The notes beneath the pieces were generated by a model. The model saw only the letters and a list, made by a program, of their open reading frames with translations. It was not told the DNA's origin and did no database searches. Below, piece by piece: positions 13,101 through 28,100 of a stretch of DNA of 64,000 bases. Position 1 is the first letter of the stretch, and every line of letters starts with the position of its first letter. Where the stretch lies: positions 124,001-188,000 of the forward strand of contig VZRS01014168.1 of assembly GCA_013398055.1 (NCBI GenBank), given 5' to 3'. Source of the DNA: Ifrita kowaldi (taxonomy: Eukaryota; Chordata; Aves; Passeriformes; Cinclosomatidae). Position numbers and translations under genes: made by a program.

Positions 13101-16100
13101 ATTACCCCTCAGATTTCAGATAGCCAAAATAATCACTGCTGTTTATTCCCACTTAAAAAGCAGTGACATTGAAGAAAGAAAGGAAGAACACTTGGACCAA
13201 GGAATGGTTTCTCTAACTGTGCTTCACCAGTTGCATGGGGTCAAGTTCCCCATCCCAAATGCTTCAGCCAAGTACTTTTGATGCAGTACGACACATCTCT
13301 GCATGTTTTACAAAAGCACAAGCATAAATATAAGGATCACTTTCCTTCCAGTCCTTGGCTACAGTGGCTCACCATTTCTCCACTCATTGACACTTCTATT
13401 ACCTTGGCACTCACTGTTATGGCACAGAACAACCACTGGCTCCAGTGTCACTTAGTGAATCCCTGAGTGAAGCCCTTTTTCACACACCTTTCATTAACCA
13501 TGCAGTGACTGATAATGCTCACTGCTGCAGTTTAGTCATTGTCTTCTATTCAGACACGGAAAAACTCACTGCTTCAGCTTCGTAATGCATCATTTGATGG
13601 TATTTCAATAATAAAGTTTTATAAAAGGAAAAGTTTTGAATTCTGAATTGTCTCCCTTGCCATTTTGACAGATATCCAAGACTTAAAACCATTACAGGAA
13701 TGACAAAACTCTTAAAATGGTGACCTGATTATATTACATGGTAATTCTGCTTCAAGCCTAAATGATAACATCTGACATACAGACTCAGATCAAATCTAGA
13801 AACTGGAGAGTGAAAGGGGATGAGGAAGGGAAGTGTAAGCGCACACAGGCCCAGGGAAGTGGAGGTATTTAAAAAAAACATGTAGACGTGGCACTCAGGG
13901 ACATGGTTTAGTGGTAGACTTGGCAGTGCCAGGCTGATGGCTGGACTCAGTGATCTTCAAGAGACTTTATAACCTAAATGATTCTGAGGTTCTAATGATA
14001 ATGACAAGAGAAAAAAATATGAAGGCTCAGAAATAACTGATTTTTTTTTCTTGAGAAGTAAAGGATATGCAAATACTTTTTAAAAGCTTGGATCCAATCT
14101 GGATTATATAAAGAAAAAAAAAGTTTATTGAAACACCTTGCGTAAGATGCATGCTACTTGTGAGTGGATGAAATTACATTATCCTGAATGAAATCATGCC
14201 ATTAAAACTTAGAAGTCAAATGATACCAACATTGTACATACACTTCAGAAATTCCATGTCGCCCACATTTAGGCTACCTAGGAGACCAGAAGCCATCTAC
14301 ATGGTTAATTCCAAATGCAAGAAAGTCAGTGTTAAGAAAGATGGATTTCAAAATTAAGCTCTAACTAAGGAGTGTGAGCAAAGTTTAAAATTACTAGAAT
14401 CTGCTTATGGATATTAAAATTAAATAAATTACAACAGAAAGTTGTGAGAAAAGAGAACAATGGAAACATTTCCAGAGAGCCTGAAAAAGGAAATAATGAC
14501 CAACACTCACTACGTCTTTTTGATGTACAATAAGAGAAAATGCTCCTGATTTCTGATACAGAAGCTTTTTTCCCTACTTTTTTTGCACACAGCTACTCAA
14601 GTAATTGTATAAAGTGAGCTCTTTACACCCTTTCTTAACACAGAGCACGAATTAAGTGAGGATTGTGAGACACAGAACAGCTCCAGCTACCTGAGCAGGT
14701 GCAGATTTTCTGGCTGTCGTGCTGAGCACATTCTCCCTCGCTCACTTTACCCATCTGTGAAATTAAGATAACACTTGTATGCTTACTTTACAGAGGTAGT
14801 GACATGAGGTTTAAGTAGAGTCCACTGTAATTAATCAAATATTTAAAGCAATTAAGAAGCTACCTGATATATCATTACCTAAGCAAGGTTTTAACTTTGA
14901 TAAGTGTGAGTATAAATTCTGTTACTCACTTTCAGTGCTGCTCTCTAAGCAAACTGTATTCAGAATACACAGCTCACAAAGCTCTTTAACAATGACTGTG
15001 CAATCTACTCTTGCATCCACAAAAAATGTGTTCTTTCACAATTTAAATTAAAATACATCCATTCTTAGGATTTTATAGGCTGGCTATATATTACATATAA
15101 TAAAACATAGCATATGCTTCATGCTGTCTATACACACATACCTAAAAAGTTTGTATCGACATGGACAGATGTAGCAAGCGAGTCTTTCCCCATCAGTAAT
15201 TATACAGGGAGGGGTGGCAGGGGAAACAACAAGGGCAAAATACTGAAACAAATTCCTCCAGTGAGCAGACAAAGAGCAAAAAAACACCCTACAGAGTGGA
15301 TTTGGAACAGAAGGGACCACAACTTCGAGCATGCACAACCAATACCAGTAACTATGTCCCACAGGACAAAATCGGAACTTCTTACACAGCAAAGGTGGCT
15401 CATAAATCAGGGTAATCTTGTAAGTAGTGAAAACCAATTAAGGACAAAAATCAAATCTTTATCCCAGCAGCACTTTATCTAATTCTTCACTAAACAAGTC
15501 CATAAAGTTCAATCCCCTTTTTCAATATCCAGACCCATCCAAAAATATCTCAGTAAGACCATTTGCTTTCATCACAAACTGTTAGAAATCACAATAGCCT
15601 TTCCCAGTAGTTTTACACCTGCAAACAAAGACTGTCTGTACTAGAACTGCAAGAAGGTTTTCCTTTTCTAGTATTAAAATAAAATGTACTAATTCAAAAA
15701 TCGTAGAATCTGTATGCATAAGCTGTCCTTTTGTCTATAAACCAATTTGTGCAATAATACTAGTGTTTGTTATCACACTTATGATATGGCTACCAAGTCC
15801 TAAAATAACTCTTCATCATATTAAAAATAGTATTAATAATATTAATTAATATTAATAATTAATTGGAACTCAGTAACTTAAATTACAAGTTGACAGGTAC
15901 AGAAATACCCTTTCTACATGTCATGTTTCAATTTATTTTTTTTTAATCTCTACCATCAAATTATATACAGCGCTCCTCATTACAGACTGATTAAGGCTAT
16001 ACCAGCATTACACTTAAAATCTGTTTTCAAAGGCATTAATAACCTAGCTATTCAAATTCTAAGACTCTTTAAAATCAGCATAAGGTTACCTATTCTACCA

Positions 16101-19100
16101 TTCATCAGAGGTATACAGACCAACAATTAAGGGCCAAAGAGTAAAGCTCTACAGACTTTCTTTAATAATTTGGAAAAATATTGCATTTATATGCATGCTT
16201 TAAAGCAATGATGACAATCACGTTTCCTTTATATGCTGCTGGGTAATCTTGTGGGTACTTGTCAATGGGCTAGAGAGTCGGGCACAAAAAAATTGCAGTA
16301 ACAGTGTTCTGTTGTTTATAGCTGTCAAATCCAGAAAAATAAACAAAAAAGAACATCTTAAAAATACTGAGTTTCTTAAAATTAAATAAATCCATTTTCC
16401 ACAGCCCATCTCCTACAACAATTAAGTTTAGATAAAATTCACAACTATGGCATTCTCATACCTAATCCGTATCTTACTCATAAATGAACGTTCTCTACAG
16501 ATAACAGTTTTCCAATATAAGCAATCCAACTAGTCATCCTTCAGTGACAATGAAATGGTTTTTTATCACAAAAGCTTAAAACTACTTACGTAAAACAAAA
16601 TTTAAAAAACACCCCATAACATTTCCCCACCACAGAAAGTCACTACTGAAAACGTTTTCCTGCTACATTTTCCTTTTAGATAAACAAATGTTATTCTATA
16701 ACCAAAAGATTACTTTGAAAGTGACCATGTTACTTGCATATTTAGCATAAGAGAAAAGTGTCTAAGTCAGGTATTCCTTACCAAGACTCACTCTTGAAAT
16801 GTAATTTTACAACTAAAATTCCCTACTTACCATAGGAGCAACCATCAGCATTACTCCCAAGGCTAATAACCATTAAAGTCAGAGAGTCCAACGCCCACAA
16901 GATAAATGTGTCACTGGTAGAGTAAGCAGTAGTTTTTAAATCATTCACCTGTTTAAAAATTAACCACCTCACACATTTATCTTCTGGTTTTCTCGAGCCT
17001 GGTAAACGCATGGAAGAGAAGAATTGGGAGGCTATTTCATCATGTGGCTTTAAATACCTCTTAAATCTCTCTTTTCAGTGGTGCCTAAGTAAGCGATATA
17101 ACACTAGCACACAGACACTACTGTATCAATGATCTCTATACAAATTCCCTAAAGTTCTCTACCTACTATGCAGAGACTGCCATCTTTCAGTCTCTGGAGA
17201 TGGGAGCCACAAGTCTGATCCCTTTTCAAAGGTACATACCAGGGCACTGTAAATCCTACAGCTAAGGCACTAGGATAACACCACTGGACAAAGCTTTATA
17301 GAATCTCTCTGGATCTTGGTTTCCCTTCTTTCAGACGAAGAGAATCACTTAGATTCAAAAAGAAGATAAAACAAAAATCAGCAACATTAGTCCAAAGAAC
17401 CCAGAATACTAAGAAAAATGGACAGATTTTATCTTGATCTGGGTGGGACAAAGCAGAGAGGAAAAAAGAGCTGTACAGCAATCTTGTCTTATGAACCAAT
17501 AAGGGAGACTTTTTTTTCCCCCAAAAGCCTGACAAGAAAAGAAAAAGAAGTTACTACTGTCATTCCAATTTTTCTATGGATTACATATTAAATCTATAGA
17601 TTGGATCCAGCTACCCAACATGGTACTATCCCATCCCCACCGTTCATGTAGCAGCACTGTGTTGACCAGAGTCAGGACATTTCCTGTGACTCCTTTCCTT
17701 AGGACCAAGGTATCTTCGGAGGTCAACAACCTAATTTTCATACCTCTGTTCTCAACCTTACACAACTGTCCCAAATATCTCCCTCCCTGTTTATAATACT
17801 TTGCAAAAAATTGCCAGTACTAATCTCCCTGAAAACATTTTAAAAAAATATTAAATGATTTAACAAATAGAGAGGGAGAAAGGAATTAGCCAGGCATGCT
17901 TCAGTAACAAAGCTGGAATGCACTGATTTTATATGCTGCATGAAATAAAAATACCTATTTTATATTTCTATATTCTATTTCTACATCATAAAAATACAGC
18001 AGTATTGTGTTTACTGTTGCATTGATTAAGTATTAAAAAAAACAAAAATCAAAAGGCAGATACTTTAGGTAGGCTACAAATAAACACATACCCCCCCCCC
18101 TCCCCAATATCCTCAGGACTCAATCTTTGAACATGTTCAGCTCCTCAAATGAATACTCAACTTAATGTATTATTTTTAGTGCCCAAAGGAGATACATGCA
18201 GCATAGACTTCATGCTTTACAGACAACTTTTCCCCCTCTGACTTAAATGCAGCTATTATTAAATCAGACTGCCTTATTTGACAGAGGTAATAACATTCAC
18301 AGTAATTTCAGTACTACCAATTAACTGTAAAACAAGATATTCTCAGCCACAACTCCTCCAATCTGAAATAAGCCTTGTCTTAGGTTACAATGTAAGATGT
18401 AATCAAAAGCATGTATTCTATCACCATCTGTTAAAACCAGGTGGGGCAGTGTTCTTTGTCTCTTCCATGACACAGCCCTGGTAACCCACTCCGGGAGATA
18501 TCTTCTGCTCATGGGCCACCCAGCCTCACGGCATGCCTCAAAAAATTACATCATCCCATTGTGAGATGCTCCGCCCAGGGGGAGGAACCAAGCATTCCTG
18601 CCTGGGTATAATCTGAGGTTTGCAACACCACAAGCAGCCCTACCTACTGGATTCCCAGAGGACAAGAGCCACATAACCGCCATGGCCCTTCAGAGAAAGA
18701 CCAGACCCTTCTACAGGATCACCGCTTCAACAGAACCACATCTACCACTTCAGGAGGACTGCAGCCACCATTTAATCAGACTGCTATCACCACCCTGACC
18801 AACAGAGCATCAGGTTGTATCCTGGCTCTGTCAGTTTAAGCCAGTGTTTTCTGTCTTTTTCATTTTCCTATTAAATTGTACTTCTCACTTGGGAGTCTCC
18901 CACTGGTTTGTTTTCAAACTAATACAGCCTTTACTCCAGCTCTAGATTAGACAAGGCATTTTTTTATTTCAGGTATTAGAAGAATGTAGCAGCTGACCAT
19001 TTCAGCTATTTCAGAGACAAAATATTCCACTCATGTGAAATGTTTCATTCCTCCCCTCTGCCAGATGACTTTCTAGTGATATCTTTGAACACATGTTCTA

Positions 19101-22100
19101 ACAATTAACTCAAATGTCCTAAAACATAACATAAATGCACACTGCAATGCAATTCAGTGTCTGATTAACACAGCTTACCTGCAACCCTTAGCAGGTTTGC
19201 CAGTTCCAGGAGCTTAGCAGACTGTTTATAGTTTGTTGACATCTGCACCACACAGTCCTTGATGAGACTGAGTCGATCGGAACACAAACGCACTGTTGAA
19301 AGCAGAACTGGTTTAGAGATGGCGCAAATGAACTTGACTGCTGTGCTCCTGTTTAAACAACACAGGGCAGGAGGAGTGCTGGGGAGTGTAAGAATGCAAA
19401 CACAAACTGAAAACCAGCTCAAAGCTGCTTGCATGCAGATCCTCAATTATACCTACAAACAGAAAGTTAAAATAACGCCGCAGGATATCCAGCTCCAATC
19501 ATTAGCAAGTCAAGTTATGAAGGGAGCAAAAAGAGGAAAACTGATCTGAATGAAAACTTATTTCTGTTTCATGTTTTCACATTCACTGTTTTTCAATGTG
19601 TACAATTAACCGATATACCTTTATACAATTTTTTTTAATTATCATTTTTGCAACATTCTGAAAGACCGCTAACACGGACATTAACTTTTGTTTAGAATGT
19701 TGTAACTAAGATTTCACGCTACATTTTATTTTAGCATGGATGAGATACATCACACAGACTCAAAGAACTGTCATTAGCAAACTCTTCAGGTAGTTTTAAT
19801 TTACTTAAAAATTTTCTGAGGAAGTGGAAGGATAGTCTGCAAATCACCAGCTTCTGTCAACTGTATCCTGAGCAGCTTATAATTAGTACTGTGTTTCAAA
19901 AAAGATTTTACCAAGAATTAAACAATTATTTTAACTGCATGATTTAATACCATGAACTGATTCCAGTGCCCTATTTAGCTAGTTAGTGGGTGGTTAACTT
20001 CAGGCTGCTGCTTTCAAAGGTAATGCTTTCAAACCATGCAAGTTCTCAGAACACAGAGGAACAGCATGCAGATTTTCCACTTAACACTAAGAAAGAGTGA
20101 ATGGCTGCGTGGGGGATAAACTCTGTATTAGCATATGGGGCTTAAAACACAGGATATCAGGCCTCTCAATAAGAGCAAAGAAGTATCAGCATAATGAAAA
20201 TCATTAATTCTGCAAATCAAATTAGACCAAAATGATTAAGAATGGAAGAGCAGGAAAAGGTAATATTTTTAATATTCTATCACAGGCATATATTAGTACA
20301 CAACAAGAAAATGTTTCCAGTCACTGATTATTTAAGCAAGAATTTTTAATACATAACTAAAAATAATCTAATATAATACCATGGGTCAAACACTTAACGA
20401 TGTACTTTTCTTCATGTTTTATTTTAATAAGGAGTCTTCAAACCAGATTTTATTAAAATATAGTGTAACAGTAGTTCATAAACTGCCAAGTTTGCTAAAA
20501 ATAGAAGTGGGGGAAGATCTACAGAAAACTAAACACAGAACTGCAAATAAAAGTCTATTGCTAAAAAACTATTGCTGTGGGAACAGTTGATCCTTAGTGC
20601 TATTTTAATGACATTCTATCAAAGTAATAGATCATTTAAAGGATTTCATTAAAACTTGAAAACATCATTTTAATCTTATTAGATTAATTTGATTTACATG
20701 AAAGATACTGAAGCAAGGGTAAATCAGGATCATTAATGAAATTACATGCATTATTTCACATGTTCTAATTAATCTAGATCAGTTGTATTTCACATACTGT
20801 TAATGCAGTATTATGTCGCTACTTTTTAAAAATGATACCTCCATGTCCATGTCAAAAAAAGTTGAAGAAAATATGTGCACTTTTCCACAGGCTGAACAAA
20901 CTGACTGAAAAATAATTTTATTCTAGAAATCAACAGGCCAGTACTGCAAGATCTGGAAATCAGACATTCTCAGTCCAGAAGTTGTAAGCTTTCTGAATAT
21001 AACATATGGAGCATCAACTCACTTGAACAAATACTTGGAAAAAAAGAGAACGAAAAGAGAACACCAAAGTAAAGTTACAACAGACACTGAGAACATCTAC
21101 TTCATTTTCCATGAAGTGGAAAGCACCTGAAGTGCTATCCATAAATCCCAGAATTTTTCTGCACAATGCCAGAAGTGAAACATTATCATCAGCATGTCTC
21201 ATGGCTCAGTGCTCATCTCAGCCAGTTCCATTACTGTTCATGCAATTTCATTGTACATAATCATAACTTCTTTCCAACTTTTGTCCAACAACTTTCTGTT
21301 TCACTGGAGTCAGAGCTCCAAAAGATTTAGTTTTAAGCACATCATCAGAAGAAATACCTTGTAAAAGTTCAGTTCCACTGTCATTGGGTTTTATATACCG
21401 CAAAATTAAACAGCTCAGTGGAGACACAAAAACTGCCTCTGCATGAAGTACCTCTCTCCCACCTGTTATTTTAAAGCACACAGGCAAGTGGAGATTATTT
21501 GGCAAACAAAAGATGAGCTCAAATTATTTCTGTTCAAGTCACCAGGAGTTTCATATACTCGATACTCTATTTGAAAGTCCTGCTAAAAGTAAGTCCCAAA
21601 ACACAGATGCCATATGCAAATATCCTTCTTACCTCACATAATCTAAAAAATTCCATTACAAAAATTACTTTTTGTATGTGCCTGTAAAGTGCTTGGAGGC
21701 AGGAAATGAACTCTTAAGTTTAATCATGTCACACTTATGTAACAGTAACTATTTCTCATGCATATTTATGCCTGCGATTCAAGTAATCATATAAAGAATA
21801 AAATTATGCAGTACCTTGTAGCGGTAATATTTTCACACCAAACTCTTCCAGGTAACCCAGAGCACGAATGAGGTCCAACTCCTCCTGAACAGCACTCGGA
21901 CTGTCTTCAATAAGTTGCAGACAGCACCTAATAAGAACAAAACACAGTCTTCTGAAGTTTGATGAATACATTCAAAGTTAAACTTGTGGGAAAAGTTCAC
22001 CGGTGAATAAAACAAAACAAAACAACCACCAGCAGTAATTTACTGTACCTATGAAACATCAAAATACTCACTGGTTTTGTAATGCACATGGGAAGCATTT

Positions 22101-25100
22101 GGCACAGTCTCTCTCTTATGGCTGGCTAAACATTTTAACAAATTTCTGGTTTTGAATTGCCTTTAACTGGTTGTGATAAGTACATCACCTAAACCCTCCT
22201 GAATTTAGATCTGCAGTGAATTTAATAGATGACGTTGAAGGTATATGTACTTAAATACATAATTATTTTGGGAAGTATTTCTCCTACCACTATTGCATTT
22301 TGATAATGCCATATTCTACAAGATAAAAGCAAAACAGTGCAAAAAGTTGACTAGAAGTGAAACATTAAGAGCCATTGTCACAAATTCAGTTTCCTCAGCT
22401 AGGTACAGCAAATAAAAACAAAGCTGAATTAAAAAACAAACCAAACCAACAAACAAACAAAAACAAAAAACCCAAAACAATAAAAAACCCCCACTAAATT
22501 TCTCTGAAGATGAATTAATGAATGCAATTATTAAGAACACATTATTCTAAATATTTTTTTTAAATCATATGAATAGTATATTATTGTAATAAGCTTTTAG
22601 ATAATTTTTTAAAATACAAGTTGCATTCTGGTACAGTGTATTCATATGTACTAATACACGCTCAACAAAGAAAATCAACATGCAAAATCACAGAATCATA
22701 GAACAGACATATGTTGGAAGGGACCTTAAACATCATCTAGTTCCAAATCCCCTGCCATGGACAGGGACACCTCCGACTACACCAGGCTGCTCAACAGCTC
22801 CATCCAGCCTGGCCTTGAACACTTCCAGGGACGGGGCATCCACAACTTCTGTGGACAACCTCACCACCCTCACAGTAAAAAATTTTTTTTTTCCCAAACA
22901 TCTAATGTAAACCTACTATCCTCCAGCTTGAAACCATTACCCCTTGTCCCACTATATGCCCTTGTAAAAAGTCCCTCTATATCTTTCTTGCAGGCTCCCT
23001 TCAGGTACTGGAAGGATACATTTAGGTTATCCCAGAACATTCTCTTTTCCAGGCAGAACAATCCCAAATCCCTCAGCCTTGCCTCACAGGAGAGGTGCTT
23101 CATCCCTCCAGACTCACTCCAGCAGGTCTGTCTCCTTCCTGTGCTGGGACCCCAGAGCTGGATGCAGCACTGCAGGTGGGGTCTCACCAGAGCAGAGCAG
23201 AGGGGCAGAATCCGCTCCCTCACTTGCTGCCCACCTGCTTTGGATGCAGCCCAGGGCACATTCAGCTTTCTGGGCTGCAAGGGCACATGGCTGGGTCATG
23301 TCCAGCCTCTCACCCACCAGCACCCCCAAGTCCTCCACAGGGCTGCTCTGGGTCTGTTCATTCCCCAGTCTGGATTGGTACCAGGGTGCAGCACCAGCAC
23401 TTGGTCTTGTTGAACTTCATGAGCCTCATGAGCTTCACTTCCTGAGCTTGTCCAGATGGCATCTCATCTCAATGATTTTAAATGGTTTAATTCACCATAC
23501 GCATTAAATCAGAAAATATTTGATTTGTCCAGTTTATCATATGACTTTTATCTCCACATGTTAATTAAGAATACACATTTTAAATCAAAAACAGAAATGT
23601 ATATTAGCCGAACATCCCATCTGAACCCATCAGATTTTTCAGGCACATTGACAAATATTTCAGGGCAAAGATTAAAATAGGAGTGGAATAAAAGAGCTAA
23701 AGAAAAGATAAATACATTCTACCTAAACCAACACAACATGAAGGCTACTAGGAGACCTACACACTGAGAATCACTCACAGAAACAAGTTGTTACCATGAA
23801 ACAACTGATTGAAGGTATGTCAGAGAAGGACCAAAACAGGTTACTGAACAGAATACACAGTCACATGTTCATAGCAAGTATTTGAGCTATAAGCCACGTA
23901 TTTTGAAATGTCACCATAAAACCCTAAGTGAAAAGCTGGTCACAGGACCCTTAATGCATTAAAAGGGTCTTTAAACTCCCTGCACTAAAAGCAACATTAC
24001 TCTGTATTTCCAGAGCCTGCTTATGAAAAATACTCTCAATAGAAGACTGGGGGGGGAAATACTAGCAAATAAACCCTAATGCTATGACAACATTAAATCA
24101 GTTATATTTATGTATATGATAGTGGTAAATGTACCTGGCCAATTCCATACAGCTATCAGTCAAACTTGTTGAAGAATTGAAGTATTCTCTGCCAGCAGCC
24201 AAAACTAGTTCAATACTTCTCGCATAGCTGACTCGGTACTGCGGCTTCCCTTTTGATGAACTTGGGAGATCCACTGACCAAACACTGCAATGCATCATTT
24301 GCCCAGCCAGGTGGATATTGTCTATACTGCTTGAGCATAAAAGGCTTTCGGTGAATATCTAAAAGAAAGAACAGTAATTTAATAACCTGCAGGAGCAGCA
24401 GCTTCAAATAAGCTTATCTGCATTTCATGGCATTAACCCCTTTGAATACAAGGATCTCTGAAGTCAAAAGAATATATTCAGTCCATGCAGAAAATCTGAC
24501 TTCTGTCAAGGAAAGTATTTCTACAATTCACTTAAGTAAAGCTAAAATTAACTAGTAGCTAGTTTCTATTTACTGGAAGTTAAAAAAAAAAAGCATATTA
24601 ACTGTCTTTTTACAGTATGACTTAAGACACCAAAAATATACCTACATTGTCAGGTGTTACTACCATGTAAGAATCTGAAAAGGCAGTTCAGTATTAAGAC
24701 CTTAAAACTAACAACATGTGAGAAGAAATTTTGTATTCATAAAGAAACTAAAAATATATAGAACTGAGCATGTAAGATGATCCTTAAATTTCAATCAAGA
24801 CTATCTTCAAAGAATGTAAACTAATATAATGCTGTATCTGCCACAAAACACCTAGCTTATTCCCAGCTAAAAATTTTACCGACTTTAAGACACTCAAAAT
24901 AATCTCAATTCCTTACAAAAAAAATTTGCTTTTCTCTTAAGCATAGTCATTATTTTCCTAATGAAAAGAAACAGAAATTTGATCATTTCAGAAAAATACC
25001 ACAGCTGCAACAATATGGCCTTTATGAAATGTTTTGAAGTTCATAACAAATTCAAGAGGATCAGTGAATCATAGAAGAGCCCAGGTTAGAAGGGACCTCT

Positions 25101-28100
25101 AAAGATCATCTGGTTAAACCTTTCATGGGAAAGAGGGCACAGATGAGATTATTTAGCACTCTATCCAATCATAGTTTAATTTCAATATACTTCTTTTCTA
25201 GGAAGAACTTCTCCAAACCATCTCATGCTCTGGAAAGGAAAACAGTCCTGTGCTTCTTAAAGAACATCACACAATTAAATCATCTTCCATTTCACAACAT
25301 ACTAACCCTGAAGGAACAGCGAGAGATGCAAATTATCACAGCTGACCCTTCTTCCTTAAAGAACACACATGGACCATTTACCTGTCTCAAAACTTATGAA
25401 GTCCTCCTTCAAGAGGACAGAATTCACTTTGCATGAAAGAAGAACAAAGTAAGCATCATGCTAAAAAATACCCAAACCTCAGATGGGATTGCAAATCCTT
25501 ACTGCCTCACCAATTTATCAATTTTGAAGTTATTGAAGTATAATTCCATATGACAGCACTACATTTCAAAGCATTTTCAGCACACCTACATAATTTTTTC
25601 CAAAATCCTTAGTTGTGTTTCTTTTTTAATTATGTGGTTCAGAGTTTAAAAAAATAGTGGCAATAGAAAACTTACATTAAGATCAGAGCAAAGCAAATGC
25701 CTTATTTGCAGAGTGCTCTAGTATTACAATTTTTTACCATGCACTTAAAAAAAATTTCAACTACACCAAGTTGTAGCCTACCACAAAACCATGACTATTA
25801 AACATGCTGCAATTTTACTAGTTCCAGAACTACAGGGAAAGAATAATTTTTCTCATATACAAGTTGAATAGCATTGGTTTTTTTCCTTCTTTTTTTTTCT
25901 ACTTTGCTTTTAAAACTTCTCCTAAGAGCTAATCAGACGGGTAGCCATAAGCAATTAAATCCATAAACTGCAATGAAACCTGCTTTTATATAGATATAAA
26001 CACTAATTATAGTGGACACAGTACTGCATCTGTAATAAAATGCAGTACATTGAAGTGAAGATGTAAATAAACAATACGTGTCACAGCAAATTCTACATCT
26101 GTCTAACAGCTGTCCTTTGCAAATACTAATGACATGGGTATGGGCTTTATGCACATGCAAGGGTTTTTACCTTCACTGAAATTAGATTTCTCATCTCACA
26201 TAATTTTACTTCAATTGCAAGCAGCAGAAAGTCCATAATCCTATAATGATCTTGGATGATATTATCAAGCCAGAACTCCATGTTTAAGAAATGCTTGAGT
26301 GAAGATAATGCTTTATTTTCATTAGTTTGGAGTGTTTATTGCTAACCACATTTGTACACAGAATTACAGGCTACGGAACAAAGTTGACTCAATTTCTAAA
26401 AAGTTGAATTTTAATAAAAGATATACAGGATATTTATTAGAGGGGCCTTAGATAAAATGAATAAACACCAGATGTTTTTCATTAAATAAAATACTGTAAA
26501 AAAACCAGTAGACAACCAAGTAACAACACAGAAAAATGTATTTACACTTGTGAGCAACAATATGAAATAAGAATAGATAGATTACTTGGGACATAAGTCA
26601 GGAAGAAGATACAAAACTCACCTCATAGCAAGTATCTGAACGTAAGCATCTATACACTTTCTGCTGCATGTCCAACATATCCTGGAGTAATTCCTTCCAC
26701 TGTGTCTCACCAACTGACGGTTGCCTACAAATATTTTTTAAAATTAAATATTCTCTTCCCCAACGAATTTAAAGAAAAGCAATAGATTTCCATCACCAAA
26801 AATATGAGTTTTTTCAAATGCTATTTCAGTATTTAACTAGACTTTTAACCAGGAGTGATTCAAAGACAGATGGCTTTTAATAATAATTAATATTAAAACA
26901 GCATCTGTGGGATAAAATGGTTTGACAACAATGCAGTACCCAAAGTGCTTTTTCTGTTTTCTGTGGGATAAGACAGGGATTTAAGCAATCTTTCTCAAGA
27001 GCCCCGAACTAGGTTTTGATAATTTTCCGTAATACATCAGAAAGTTAGAAGTGCTGTCCTCCTCTGCTGATCCAGGAACTGCAGGGCAAAACCAAGTCTG
27101 TAACAGCAACTGAGGATCATTAAAGTGCTGTTCATTGTAGGCAATCTTAAAGGACTAATCAATTGCATGCAATCACAGGAGACTAGAGCTCCAACTTCGT
27201 TTCTTAACATTGAGTGGTATTCAGATTCTTGACCCCCTGAATCCATGGATCTCTGTTTATCCACAAAGCCTCAACTTCTTGTGCTCTATCAAAACTTTTA
27301 CTAGTAAAAACACTATGAAGGTTTTTTGACATTATCTTGAGCCTTTCAGATCAGAAAAAGACCTTTTTAAATTACATGCACTAGCTAATAGTGATTTTCT
27401 CATGTGGCATTAGCTTTTATTTTGGCAAAACAGAACTGGAAAAATCAACATTTTTCCTACAGAGGCATTGTCTTGATCTTTCTAAAGAGAGGTTTCTGAA
27501 AGTCTTAAAAAGCTTTCAGACTACTAAAAATCTAAATACCACTCTACCATAATGGATAAACTGTTGTGCATATTTGTTGTAAATAAGAGAATCACCCACA
27601 GTTGTGGCTGGTTTTCCCAGGATTCAAAATTTTTATCTGCTTATGCCAAGAGCCATTTAATAATTCATGTACAGTTGAAAGATGAGTTAAATGAAGTAGT
27701 TCTTAACTAGAAAAACTGAAAAATTATACTAGGAATATAAGTGGTAGAATCAATACCTAAAATCAATAAATTACCCTATTACAAGGGTTCCAAGAAAACA
27801 CACCAAAAAAACCAAAGCATTACTTTACAAATCCTACACTCTCAATAAAATTAAATAGGTCTTAAAGGACCTTATTTACCATATGTTAACTTTCACAGTT
27901 CATCATCCTGCAGTATTTTGCAGCCAGTATGCCTTTTAAGCTTGTTTACTTGAACATACCAAAGCAGAGATTTTTGACTGTGGAGAATGCAGCCAAAACA
28001 CTAATCACGTTAATCATGAGTTTAACAAATCAGCGTACGTGCAGAGTCTTCAGGGTGAACACCACAGCTCCCTGCTGCCACAAAGCAGGCAGGCACACTC

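Larger units (their letters stand above)
11399..19178 (-). other. NBAS intron between w22 and w23
   Basis: 7.8-kb intron. It holds a CR1 piece at 13848-13994, an AT-rich inverted repeat near 15838-15853, a C10 run near 18092 and an LTR-like element at about 18429-18926. I recognise nothing in the remainder. Confidence 0.88.
21928..24134 (-). other. NBAS intron between w20 and w21
   Basis: 2.2-kb intron with an A/C-rich tract at about 22430-22497 and a large CR1 copy at 22688-23466. Confidence 0.9.

Noticed and set aside
15084..15482. Overlapping frames of about 120 codons on opposite strands
   Set aside because: No recognisable protein features; consistent with chance in the intron.
15838..15853. 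AT-only palindrome aatattaattaatatt
   Set aside because: Low-complexity AT sequence; such palindromes are expected by chance.
22757..23507. Open frames of 116-218 codons on both strands
   Set aside because: They lie wholly in a CR1 copy and read its antisense or wrong frames; they are not genes.
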